64,000 nucleotides of DNA from Streptomyces sennicomposti. Lineage in GTDB: Bacteria > Actinomycetota > Actinomycetes > Streptomycetales > Streptomycetaceae. Of the stretch, positions 54,167 to 61,303 are shown in pieces. Both the position numbers and the translations under genes were made by a program. The stretch spans positions 1 through 64,000 of the forward strand of contig NZ_JAIOAB010000027.1 of NCBI RefSeq assembly GCF_019890635.1, read 5' to 3'. Under the pieces are notes generated by a model. That model was not told where the DNA came from and made no database searches. It saw only the letters and a list, made by a program, of their open reading frames with translations. The number at the start of each line of letters is the position of its first letter. The stretch's first letter is position 1.

Positions 54167-55749
54167 GCCGCCTTCGCCTCCTTCTCGCTCTCGCCGGCCG
54201 TGCCGGTACCACTGGTCTCACCGGCCGTGCCGGTACCGCTGGTTCTGCTGGTCTCGCCGGTGCTGCTGGTCTCGCCGGTGCTGCCGGTCGCGCCGGTCTT
54301 CTCGTGGCCGGCCGTGCGGGTGAACACGGCCATCTGGGTGGGCGGGCCCACCTCGGGGTCGTCGGGGCCGACCGGGGCGAACTCCACGGCGTAGCCGTGC
54401 CGTTCGGCGACGGCGTCCGCCCAGGCGCGGAACTCGGCGCGGGTCCACTCGAAGCGGTGGTCGCCGTGCCGGACGTGCCCGGCGGGCAGGGACTCCCAGC
54501 GGACGTTGTACTCGACGTTCGGGGTGGTCACCACGACCGTGCGGGGGCGGGCGGCGCCGAACACCGCGTACTCCAGGGCGGGCAGCCGGGGCAGGTCGAG
54601 GTGCTCGATCACCTCGCTGAGCACCGCGGCGTCGTACCCCTTGAGCCGCTTGTCGGTGTAGACGAGGGAGCCCTGGAGGAGTTTGACGCGCGCGGCCTGC
54701 CGCTCGCTCATCCGGTCCAGCTTCAGCCGCCGTCCGGCGATGGTGAGCGCCCGCACCGACACGTCGACGCCGACGATCTCGGTGTACCGCGTGTCCTTGA
54801 GCAGTGCCTGCACCAACTGGCCCTCGCCGCAGCCGAGGTCGAGCACCCGGGCCGCGCCGGCCGCCGCCAGCGCGGCGGTGATCGCCTCGCGCCGCCGCAC
54901 GGCGAGCGGGGTGGGCCGCTCCTCGGTCTCCGCCTCGTCCGCCACCGCGTTGTCGAGTTCGGCGACGTCGCTGTCGTCGGTCTCGGCGAGCCGGACCAGT
55001 TCCAGGCGCTCCATCGCCTGCCGGGTCAGCGACCAGCGGCGGGTCAGATAGCGGCTGGTGATCAGCTTCTGCTCCGGGTGGCCGGGCAGCCAGCCCTCGC
55101 CCGCCCGCAGCAGCTTGTCGACCTCGTCGGAGGAGACCCAGTAGTGCTTGGCGTCGTCCAGGACGGGGAGCAGGACGTACAGATGGCGCAACGCCGCGGC
55201 GAGGGTCAGGGTCTCGGAGTCCAGGGTCAGCCGTACGTAGCGGGAGGCGCCCCACTCGGGGAACTCGGTGTCCAGCGGCACCGGTTCGGCGGCGACCGTC
55301 CAGCCGAGCGGCGCGAAGAGCCGCTCGACGAGCGCGGGTCCGCCACGGGCCGGCAGCGCGGGTATCTCGATGTGCAACGGCCGTGGCCGCGCGGTGAGTT
55401 CGGGCCTGGCTCGGCACACTCCGCGCATCGCGCTGGAGAAGACGCCGCTCAGCGCGACGGCGAGCAGCGAAGAGGCCGCGTAGGGGCGGTCGTTGACGTA
55501 CTGCGCGAGTGCCGCGTCGGGGGCTCCGCCCCGGCCCTTGCCCTTGCCCCGCCGCACCAGGGCCACCGCGTCGACCTCCAGCAGCAGCGCCGCCGTGCAG
55601 CGCTGTTCGTCCGCCTCCGGGTAGAGGACGTGCGCGGTGCCGTAGGAGGTGGAGAACGCCTGCGCCTTGCCGGGATGCTTGTGCAGCAGGTAGCCGAGGT
55701 CGGTCGCGGGGCGGTCGGGTGTGCCGGTGGTGGTGATGGTCAGGAACAT
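54163..55749 (-). CDS. hen1: 3' terminal RNA ribose 2'-O-methyltransferase Hen1
   Basis: A 528-residue bacterial Hen1. The N-terminal half (about 1-250, starting FLTITTTGTPDRPATDLGYL) is the Pnkp-activating domain. The C-terminal half is a SAM methyltransferase with LDLGCGEGQLVQALL and the metal-binding residues in LSEVIEHLD and HGDHRFEWTRAEF. It methylates the 2'-OH at the broken 3' end before sealing, so that repaired RNA resists re-cleavage. After about residue 485 the tail is a Ser/Thr/Gly/Glu-rich repeat of roughly 40 residues, probably disordered. GGAGAGG precedes the ATG by eight bases. It is first in an operon with pnkp. Confidence 0.94.
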   Translation of the reverse strand: MFLTITTTGTPDRPATDLGYLLHKHPGKAQAFSTSYGTAHVLYPEADEQRCTAALLLEVDAVALVRRGKGKGRGGAPDAALAQYVNDRPYAASSLLAVALSGVFSSAMRGVCRARPELTARPRPLHIEIPALPARGGPALVERLFAPLGWTVAAEPVPLDTEFPEWGASRYVRLTLDSETLTLAAALRHLYVLLPVLDDAKHYWVSSDEVDKLLRAGEGWLPGHPEQKLITSRYLTRRWSLTRQAMERLELVRLAETDDSDVAELDNAVADEAETEERPTPLAVRRREAITAALAAAGAARVLDLGCGEGQLVQALLKDTRYTEIVGVDVSVRALTIAGRRLKLDRMSERQAARVKLLQGSLVYTDKRLKGYDAAVLSEVIEHLDLPRLPALEYAVFGAARPRTVVVTTPNVEYNVRWESLPAGHVRHGDHRFEWTRAEFRAWADAVAERHGYAVEFAPVGPDDPEVGPPTQMAVFTRTAGHEKTGATGSTGETSSTGETSRTSGTGTAGETSGTGTAGESEKEAKAA

Positions 55750-55888
55750 GCGGAGGGCCTCTCCGGCCGGTGGACGACGAATGGGTCGCCGTGCGCGCGA
55801 GAGCCCCCGAGAACACTCGCCCCGGGGGCTCGGCAGCACGACGCGTCCACCTTGGCACAGGGCTGCTGACCGGCGCGCTTGGTTTTCG

Positions 55889-55911
55889 GACGGCCCTTCG
55901 AAGGGGCCGTC
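55889..55911. terminator. Terminator between hen1 and the LLM oxidoreductase gene
   Basis: GACGGCCC pairs with GGGCCGTC around TTCGAAG, with one extra G. It is 18 bases beyond the LLM oxidoreductase stop on the minus strand and followed there by an A-rich run. Confidence 0.7.
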
Positions 55912-55928
55912 CCGGGCGGCCGCGGCCG

Positions 55929-56852
55929 CTACGACAGCTGCGACTGCACCTGCGTGGAGATCAGTTCCAGATGGTCCAGGTCGGCGAGGTCGAGGACCTG
56001 GAGGTAGATCCGCCGGGAGCCGATCTCGGCGTAGCGGCCGATCTTGTCGACGACCTCGGCCGGGGTGCCGGCCAGGCCGTTGGCGCGCAGCTCGTCCACC
56101 TCGCGGCCGATGGCGGCGGCCCGGCGGGCGATCTCCTGCTCGTCACGGCCTACGCAGACCACCAGGGCGTTGGAGTAGACGAGGTCGCCGGGGTCGCGGC
56201 CGGCCTCCTGCGCGGCGGCCCGCACCCGGCCGAACTGCCGCTCGCTGTCCTCGATCGAGGCGAACGGGATGTTGAACTCGTCGGCGTACCGGGCGGCGAG
56301 CCGCGGGGTGCGGGTCGCGCCGTGCCCGCCGATGAGCACCGGGATCCTGGCCTGCGCGGGCTTGGGCAGCGCGGGCGACTCGGTCAGTTGGTAGTAGGCG
56401 CCGCGGAAGTCGAAGGTCTTGCCGACCTCCGTCGCCCACAGCCCGGTGACGATGGCCAGCTGCTCCTCCAGGCGGGCGAACTTCTCCTTCGGGAAGGGGA
56501 TGCCGTACGCCTTGTGCTCCTCCTCGAACCAGCCCGCGCCCAGGCCCAGCTCGACCCGGCCGCCGGACATCTGGTCGACCTGCGCGACCTGGATGGCGAG
56601 CACGCCGGGCAGCCGGAAGGTGCCGGCGGTCATCAGCGTGCCGAGGCGGATGCGCTTGGTCTCGCGGGCGAGGCCCGCGAGGGTGATCCAGGCGTCGGTG
56701 GGGCCGGGCAGGCCGTCGGTGTTGCCCATGCTGAGGTAGTGGTCCGAGCGGAAGAAGGCGTCGAACCCGAGGTCCTCGGTGGCCTTGGCCACGGTGAGCA
56801 GTGTGTCGTAGGTGGCCCCCTGCTGGGGCTCGGTGAAGATGCGAAGATCCAT
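55929..56852 (-). CDS. LLM-class F420-dependent oxidoreductase
   Basis: A 307-residue TIM-barrel flavin/F420 enzyme of the luciferase-like superfamily. The start DLRIFTEPQQGATYDTLLTV gives the first barrel strand, and FDAFFRSDHYLSMG contains the conserved histidine. The segment RIRLGTLMTAGTFRLPGVLA and the GGRVELGLGAGWFEEEHKAYG motif are typical of F420-binding members in actinobacteria. The ATG at 56852 has AGGA seven bases upstream. It is a single gene with a G-rich upstream region. Substrate unknown. Confidence 0.88.
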   Translation of the reverse strand: MDLRIFTEPQQGATYDTLLTVAKATEDLGFDAFFRSDHYLSMGNTDGLPGPTDAWITLAGLARETKRIRLGTLMTAGTFRLPGVLAIQVAQVDQMSGGRVELGLGAGWFEEEHKAYGIPFPKEKFARLEEQLAIVTGLWATEVGKTFDFRGAYYQLTESPALPKPAQARIPVLIGGHGATRTPRLAARYADEFNIPFASIEDSERQFGRVRAAAQEAGRDPGDLVYSNALVVCVGRDEQEIARRAAAIGREVDELRANGLAGTPAEVVDKIGRYAEIGSRRIYLQVLDLADLDHLELISTQVQSQLS

Positions 56853-57199
56853 GTCTCCATCCTGCACCCACCGGCCCCGTCGCCCTTGCCGACGGGTCCG
56901 GGGATGCGGGTGTTTCTGCTGGTGGGGGGTGGGGTGAGGGGCGGGGGCAGCCAGGGGTTGCGGTGGGTGTGGTGGGTGTGGTGGGTGGTCGGTGGCGGGC
57001 TTGGGGGATGGTGGATGGCGGGCGTGGGGAGTGGTCGGTGGCGGGCGTGGAGGGATGACGCGGGTGTGTGCGGGGGCGGGGGCGGACGGTGGGGGCGTGC
57101 GGCCGATCGTGTCGTGCCGGCGGGCGGGGGGCCGTCGCGGGTGGTTCGCTGAGGGGTGAGGGGGCGGGTGAGGGCTGAGGTGACGGTGAGGGAGGTGCG
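56853..57199 (+). repeat. G-rich intergenic tract with GTGGGTGT repeats
   Basis: From about 56917 to 57090 the plus strand is almost free of A and C, made of GTGGGTGTGGTGGGTG-like units and a duplicated GGTCGGTGGCGGGC (56987 and 57034). Runs of three or more G recur every few bases, so G-quadruplex formation is possible. The end of the gap holds a GGGAGGT ribosome site for the next gene. No gene is supported. Confidence 0.75.
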
Positions 57200-57874
57200 G
57201 TGCCGGTGTCCGGTCTGCTGTCGCCGGAGAACGTCTCGGAGGCCACCCGTGCGCTGGACCTGAGCGGTGTCTTCGCCAACGGCATGCTCGGCGGCGTCCT
57301 CGCCCGCGAGCGCGACCTGGACCTGTTCGGCTTCCTGGTCATCGGCGTCGTCTCCGGCCTGGGCGGCGGCATCATCCGCGACACCCTGTTGCAGCACGGC
57401 ACGCCGGTCGCCCTGACCGACTACACGTATCTCACCGTCGCCGTCGCCGGGACCCTGCTGTCCTTCCTGTACGACGTGAGCCGCCACACCTCCGGGCGCG
57501 CCTTCAACCTGCTGGACGCCACGGCGCTCAGCGTCTGGGGCGTCGCCGGGGCGCAGAAGACCCTCGCGGTCGGTCTGGGCTGGCTGCCGGCGGTGCTGCT
57601 CGGCACCATCACGGCGGTCGGCGGCGGGGCCGTACGGGATCTGCTGCTGGGCGAGATGCCCCGGGTGCTGGGCGGCAGGACCCTGTACGCGACGGTCGCG
57701 GCGCTGGCGGGCGCGGTGATGGTGGTGTGCAGCCGGCTCGGCGCGCCCGTCGTCGGCATCCTGGCCGGTGTGGTCACCGGCACGCTGCTGCGGCTGGCCT
57801 CGCTGTCCTGGGGGTGGCGGCTGCCGACCCACCGCGACTGGCGGCCGCGGGGCGCCCGGGGCGGGGGCGGCTGA
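57200..57874 (+). CDS. TRIC-family cation channel (UPF0126)
   Basis: A 224-residue membrane protein with about seven helices. The duplicated motif GLGGGIIRDTLL and AVGGGAVRDLLLGE is the signature of UPF0126, the bacterial and archaeal relatives of trimeric intracellular cation channels. The two repeats, each of three helices, are inverted in the membrane, and a seventh helix follows. The GTG start follows GGGAGGT by four bases. It is a single gene. Potassium or other monovalent cations are the probable permeant ions from homologues; nothing in the context adds to this. Confidence 0.88.
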   Translation: MPVSGLLSPENVSEATRALDLSGVFANGMLGGVLARERDLDLFGFLVIGVVSGLGGGIIRDTLLQHGTPVALTDYTYLTVAVAGTLLSFLYDVSRHTSGRAFNLLDATALSVWGVAGAQKTLAVGLGWLPAVLLGTITAVGGGAVRDLLLGEMPRVLGGRTLYATVAALAGAVMVVCSRLGAPVVGILAGVVTGTLLRLASLSWGWRLPTHRDWRPRGARGGGG

Positions 57875-57980
57875 GGCGGGCGGGCGCGCGTCCGTCGGGC
57901 CCACGGGATGGCTCGGGCCTCTTGCCGCCGACCCGGCCGCCGTCGACCCGGCCGCCGTCGGCACCGGCGGGACCGCGTCG

Positions 57981-58454
57981 TCAGCCCGGCTCGCGCTCCG
58001 GCAGGGCCGACTGGTCGCGGGCCGCCAGCTTCCGCAGCATCTCGCGGACCCGGTCGCGGGACTCGTCGGCCGCGTCGATGGCCTCCACGCACTGCCAGTA
58101 CGTCCGCTCGTCCACGGCCGAGCCGGCGACGCCGACCAGGGCGATGCCGACCTCGCCGAGCAGACCGCCGAGGCTGAGCAACGTCCGGCGGGCGTCGCTC
58201 AGTTCGGTGAGCTGAGCGGCCAGCAGGTCGTCCGGGTCCAGGTCCGGCGTGTCCAGGACTCCGCAGCCCCGGCCCGCCAGTTCGGTCAACCCCAGTGCCT
58301 CGCCGCGCAGTTCGGGTGGTCCGGAGACCGCCAGCCGACTGCCGATCGCCTGCGCCAGGGCCTGCGCCTGCCACACCTCCGTGAGGATGGCGGCGGCGCC
58401 GTCGCTCCCCGCCAGGCCACGCCTGCTCGCCAGGATGAGCCGCACCGCGTCCAT
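57981..58454 (-). CDS. Conserved hypothetical protein, DUF6099-like
   Basis: A 157-residue soluble protein, mostly helical. It starts DAVRLILASRRGLAGSDGAA and contains AQALAQAIGSRLAVSGPPE, LGGLLGEVGIALVGVA and YWQCVEAIDAADESRDRV, sequences I recognise from a Streptomyces family called DUF6099. The function is unknown. The ATG at 58454 is chosen since the upstream in-frame extension has poor composition. A palindromic low-GC region at 58537-58598 lies upstream and may hold its promoter. Confidence 0.82.
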   Translation of the reverse strand: MDAVRLILASRRGLAGSDGAAAILTEVWQAQALAQAIGSRLAVSGPPELRGEALGLTELAGRGCGVLDTPDLDPDDLLAAQLTELSDARRTLLSLGGLLGEVGIALVGVAGSAVDERTYWQCVEAIDAADESRDRVREMLRKLAARDQSALPEREPG

Positions 58455-58536
58455 GCGCTGCCCCCGTCTCTCCCGACATGCTCCTCGCACGTCAGCCCGA
58501 ACTGCCTTGTTCAGTTCACTACCCAGAGTGAGGGTG

Positions 58537-58598
58537 ACTGAGTCGAAAAGCCAGAGCAAGACGGAAATTCATGGACAACAAATCGGTTTCGACTCAGT
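58537..58598. promoter_or_regulatory. Long-spaced inverted repeat in an AT-rich pocket
   Basis: ACTGAGTCGAAA (58537-58548) and TTTCGACTCAGT (58587-58598) are perfect 12-bp complements separated by 38 bases. The pocket is AT-rich for this genome. It could be two operator half-sites for looping between divergent promoters, or a stem-loop in RNA. Confidence 0.5.
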
Positions 58599-58600
58599 GA

Positions 58601-58717
58601 ATGACTACTGAACGTGACGATGCCGGGGTGGTCGCCCCTCCCCGTACCCCTCCGGGCAGGCCGAAACCGGCCCGTACCGGACGCCGTGCCGCCGGCGGGT
58701 GCGGTGGGGACGGCTAG
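58601..58717 (+). CDS. Possible 38-residue small protein
   Basis: An ATG directly follows the TGA of a nine-codon frame (58571-58600). The encoded peptide starts TTERDDAGVVAPPRTPPGRP and is basic and proline-rich, ending in glycines. First codons are AT-rich, as at real streptomycete starts, and the region diverges from the DUF6099 gene. There is no strong ribosome site and no recognised homologue. The last bases overlap the stop region of the next gene on the other strand. Confidence 0.2.
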   Translation: MTTERDDAGVVAPPRTPPGRPKPARTGRRAAGGCGGDG

Positions 58718-59175
58718 GGCCGCTCGCCCGGCTCGGGCCGTTCACCGGGGGCGGGACGGCCGCCCGGGGCGGGACGGCCACCCGGGGCGGGGGCTGCGCC
58801 CCGGGCCGAACCGGCGGACCGGGGCGGGAACCGCTGTTCGTTCCGGTCGATCTTCGCGGACAGGGCCGCCAGGGGGTCGATGTCGAGGACCTCGCACAGC
58901 TGGAGCAGGTAGGCGAGGACGTCGGCGACCTCGTCGCGGACGCGGAACGCGGTGTCCGGGTCCGCCATGACCCGCGTCGACTCCTCCGGAGTCAGCCACT
59001 GGAAGATCTCCACCAGCTCGGAGGCCTCGACGCTGAGCGCGGCGACCAGGTTCTTCGGGGTGTGGTACGGCTGCCAGTCGCGGGCCGCGGCGAACTCGGC
59101 CAGCCTGCGCCGCAGCGCCGCCAGGTCCGGCGGGGCGGCGGAGCCGGCGGACGCGGAGTCGTGGTGATCGGTCAC
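58714..59175 (-). CDS. MazG-like nucleotide pyrophosphohydrolase
   Basis: A 153-residue protein of the all-alpha NTP pyrophosphatase group. The helix YHTPKNLVAALSVEASELVE and the second helix RDEVADVLAYLLQLCEVLDI provide the ExxE...ExxD metal-binding set; the lysine in SAKIDRNEQRFP is also typical. Such enzymes hydrolyse NTPs or dNTPs to monophosphates and pyrophosphate, often as house-cleaning. About 35 C-terminal residues are a repeat of PAPGGR/PGERP type and probably disordered. The GTG overlaps the stop of the upstream ATPase gene in GTGA. Confidence 0.88.
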   Translation of the reverse strand: MTDHHDSASAGSAAPPDLAALRRRLAEFAAARDWQPYHTPKNLVAALSVEASELVEIFQWLTPEESTRVMADPDTAFRVRDEVADVLAYLLQLCEVLDIDPLAALSAKIDRNEQRFPPRSAGSARGAAPAPGGRPAPGGRPAPGERPEPGERP

Positions 59176-60383
59176 GGCACCAGGTCTACCACCCGCGCCG
59201 CGGGCTCCTCGCCCAGGAGGCCCCCGTCGCTCACCGCCCCGGCCAGCCGGATGTGCCCCCGCTCGCACATCCGCGCCGCCAGTCCCAGCAGCGCGGCCCG
59301 CTGACGCGGGTCCAGGCCCAGGTCGAGACCGTCGACGAGGACCGTGAGCGTCTGGAGGGCCTCCGGCACCTCGCCCGCCGGATCGACCTCCAGTACCCCG
59401 GGTCCGGTCAGCAGCACCAACGCCAGTGCGATGTACCGCAGTTCGCCGTCGCCCAGCCGCTCGAACCCGGTGCGCGTCCCGTCCCCGCGATCCAGCACCG
59501 CCCGTACCCGCCCCTCGCCCGCCGGTTCGGCGCGGACATCGGCCACCGGCCCGGCGCAGCCGGCCCGCACCGCCTCCACCAGCAGCGCGTGCCGCCGCCC
59601 GCACTCGGCGCGGGTGCGCCACAGCACGGCGGCGAGGTTGTCGCAGCCGCGGGTCAGCCGCCCGGCGTCCACGGGAGCGGGCGCGCGCATCCGTCCGGGG
59701 CGCGGTGCGCAGACGTACACCGAGCGCAGGGCGACGACCGTCTGCTCGGCCGCGGCGAGGACCTGCCGCTGCCCCTCGGTGCGTCCGGCCACCCGCAGCG
59801 GCAGCAGCGCGGTGCCGAGCCGGTCGTCGGGCAGCGCCGCACGGGTCACCGCCGCGGGCCCGCCCGTGTACCAGGATGCCTCGACCGTCCGCCGCCCCGG
59901 ATCGCGCAGCGCGGTCTCCAGCAGGACGAGGCCTCCCGCGCTCAGCCGCTCCCCCACCACCCGCAGCGTCGGCTCCGCCTGGACGGCGAGGTCCAGCCGC
60001 ACCGGTCCCCGGGGGCCGTCGACCGTACAGCCGATACGGAAGCCGCGGCGGCGCTGGGCGTCGGGCCGGGCCCCCTCGGGTACGCAGGCCGACGGATCGG
60101 GGAACACCTCGTCCAGCGCGGCCCCGCCGGCGAGCCGGGCCAGCGCCTCGTAGGCGCGCAGCGCCGCGGTCTTGCCCGACCCGCTGGGCCCGGCCAGCAG
60201 CGTGAGCGGGTCGAACGGGAGACGAAGCCCGCGGTGGCGGGCGAAGGCGGACAGCCGCAGTTCCGTGACGCATGCCCGCTCCGGCCGGGACGGACCCGGC
60301 GACGAAGGGGACGGGTCCGGGGACCGGAGCGGGGACGGCATGGTCGGGGAGGCGGGCGTGGCGGGCGCCGGGAACGCGGTCAT
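59172..60383 (-). CDS. RecF/SMC-like AAA ATPase with altered Walker B
   Basis: A 403-residue ABC-type AAA ATPase. The N-terminus (about 50 residues) is Pro/Ser-rich. The ATPase begins ELRLSAFARHRGLRLPFDPL and Walker A is LLAGPSGSGKTAAL. The signature-like GDGELRYIALALVLL is present. Walker B reads TVLVDGLDLGLDP, where the usual glutamate after the aspartate is glycine, and no switch histidine is seen in GAVSDGGLL. It may bind ATP without rapid hydrolysis. The ATG at 60383 follows a TACGGT -10 by six bases, implying a leaderless mRNA. It is coupled to a MazG-like gene. Role unknown. Confidence 0.82.
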   Translation of the reverse strand: MTAFPAPATPASPTMPSPLRSPDPSPSSPGPSRPERACVTELRLSAFARHRGLRLPFDPLTLLAGPSGSGKTAALRAYEALARLAGGAALDEVFPDPSACVPEGARPDAQRRRGFRIGCTVDGPRGPVRLDLAVQAEPTLRVVGERLSAGGLVLLETALRDPGRRTVEASWYTGGPAAVTRAALPDDRLGTALLPLRVAGRTEGQRQVLAAAEQTVVALRSVYVCAPRPGRMRAPAPVDAGRLTRGCDNLAAVLWRTRAECGRRHALLVEAVRAGCAGPVADVRAEPAGEGRVRAVLDRGDGTRTGFERLGDGELRYIALALVLLTGPGVLEVDPAGEVPEALQTLTVLVDGLDLGLDPRQRAALLGLAARMCERGHIRLAGAVSDGGLLGEEPAARVVDLVP

Positions 60384-60530
60384 GTCCGGACCGTAGAACC
60401 CCGCGACCAGGGCGAACCGTTCCGCCCGGACCGCCTTCCCACGATCGGGGGACGGCCCCGAGTCCGGCCGCGTCAGCGGGACTTGACGACGCGGGCCCAT
60501 GAGGACCGGCCCCGGCCCGCCGCGCCGGGC

Positions 60531-60920
60531 TCACATGCCGGGGACGGCGGCGCTCTCCATCAGCCCGCTCACCTCGGTGCCGGGCGGGGTCAGCAGGAAG
60601 ACGTTGCGGTCGACCCGGTGCATCCCGCTCGCCAGGCCGAACACAACGCCCGTGCTGAAGTCCAGGATGCGCTTGGCGACCTCGCCCTCGGCGCCCGTGA
60701 GGTCCAGCAGCACCGGAATCCCCGCCATCAGCGTCTCGGCGACGTCGCGCGCGTCCGCGAACACGTTGACCCGGAGGACGACGAAGCGGCGGCGCATCTC
60801 CGTCGCCGCTTCCGGCAGGGCGCGGTGGTCCACCGCGGACGGCCATGAGTCGCGGCCGCGCAGCGGCACGACCTGGGCGAGCCCTTCCCACTGTTCATCG
60901 GTGACATCGTGGCTGTTCAC
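60531..60920 (-). CDS. SepF-like cell division protein paralogue
   Basis: A 129-residue protein with a SepF domain. RFVVLRVNVFADARDVAETL corresponds to the SepF core strand-helix; VLLDLTGAEGEVAKRILDF and STGVVFGLASGM match the FtsZ-binding alpha-beta region, and FLLTPPGTEVSG matches the end of SepF. It lacks the long N-terminal linker and membrane helix of canonical SepF. S. coelicolor has several SepF paralogues, one of them in this chromosomal neighbourhood as I recall. The GTG start follows GGGGAG by a short gap. It probably modulates FtsZ or has a related assembly role. Confidence 0.85.
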   Translation of the reverse strand: MNSHDVTDEQWEGLAQVVPLRGRDSWPSAVDHRALPEAATEMRRRFVVLRVNVFADARDVAETLMAGIPVLLDLTGAEGEVAKRILDFSTGVVFGLASGMHRVDRNVFLLTPPGTEVSGLMESAAVPGM

Positions 60921-61303
60921 CGGCTCCCCCCGATCTGCCTCGCACTCATCGCCTGCACCAGCCAATTCTTACGCCATGTCACCTGTTCGGCCCAACAGCG
61001 ACACGTTGGGCGACGAACACGAGGCGAACGTCACGCCCGCCCCCGGACGCCTGCCCCGTCCCCCGGAGGCCATCCCCGCCCCCGGCGAATCCGGCCGGCC
61101 TGCGGAGGGACCGGCCGGCGGAGGGACCGGCCGGCGTGCGGACGGGACCGGACGGCCTGCGGACGGAGAACGTGGCCTGCGGACGGAGGGGGCGCCCTGC
61201 CGACGGACGGGCGGGCTGCGGACGAGAGGGGCGGGCTGCGGACGGAGGGGGCGGGCAAGGGGTGCGGCGGGAGCCGGGTGCGCGGTGCGGGGATAATCCG
61301 TGG
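60921..61303. other. Intergenic region with a degenerate repeat
   Basis: Near the SepF start there is an imperfect inverted repeat at 60985-61018 (GTTCGGCCCAAC with GTTGGGC-GACGAAC). From 61096 to about 61255 units containing CTGCGGACGGA or CCGGCCGGCG recur. No gene is supported. The promoter of the MFS gene lies at the right end. Confidence 0.6.
61096..61255 (+). repeat. Degenerate GC-rich tandem repeats
   Basis: Units like GCCTGCGGACGGAGGG and GGAGGGACCGGCCGGC are repeated eight or more times with changes. They precede the MFS gene by about 50 bases. Confidence 0.65.
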
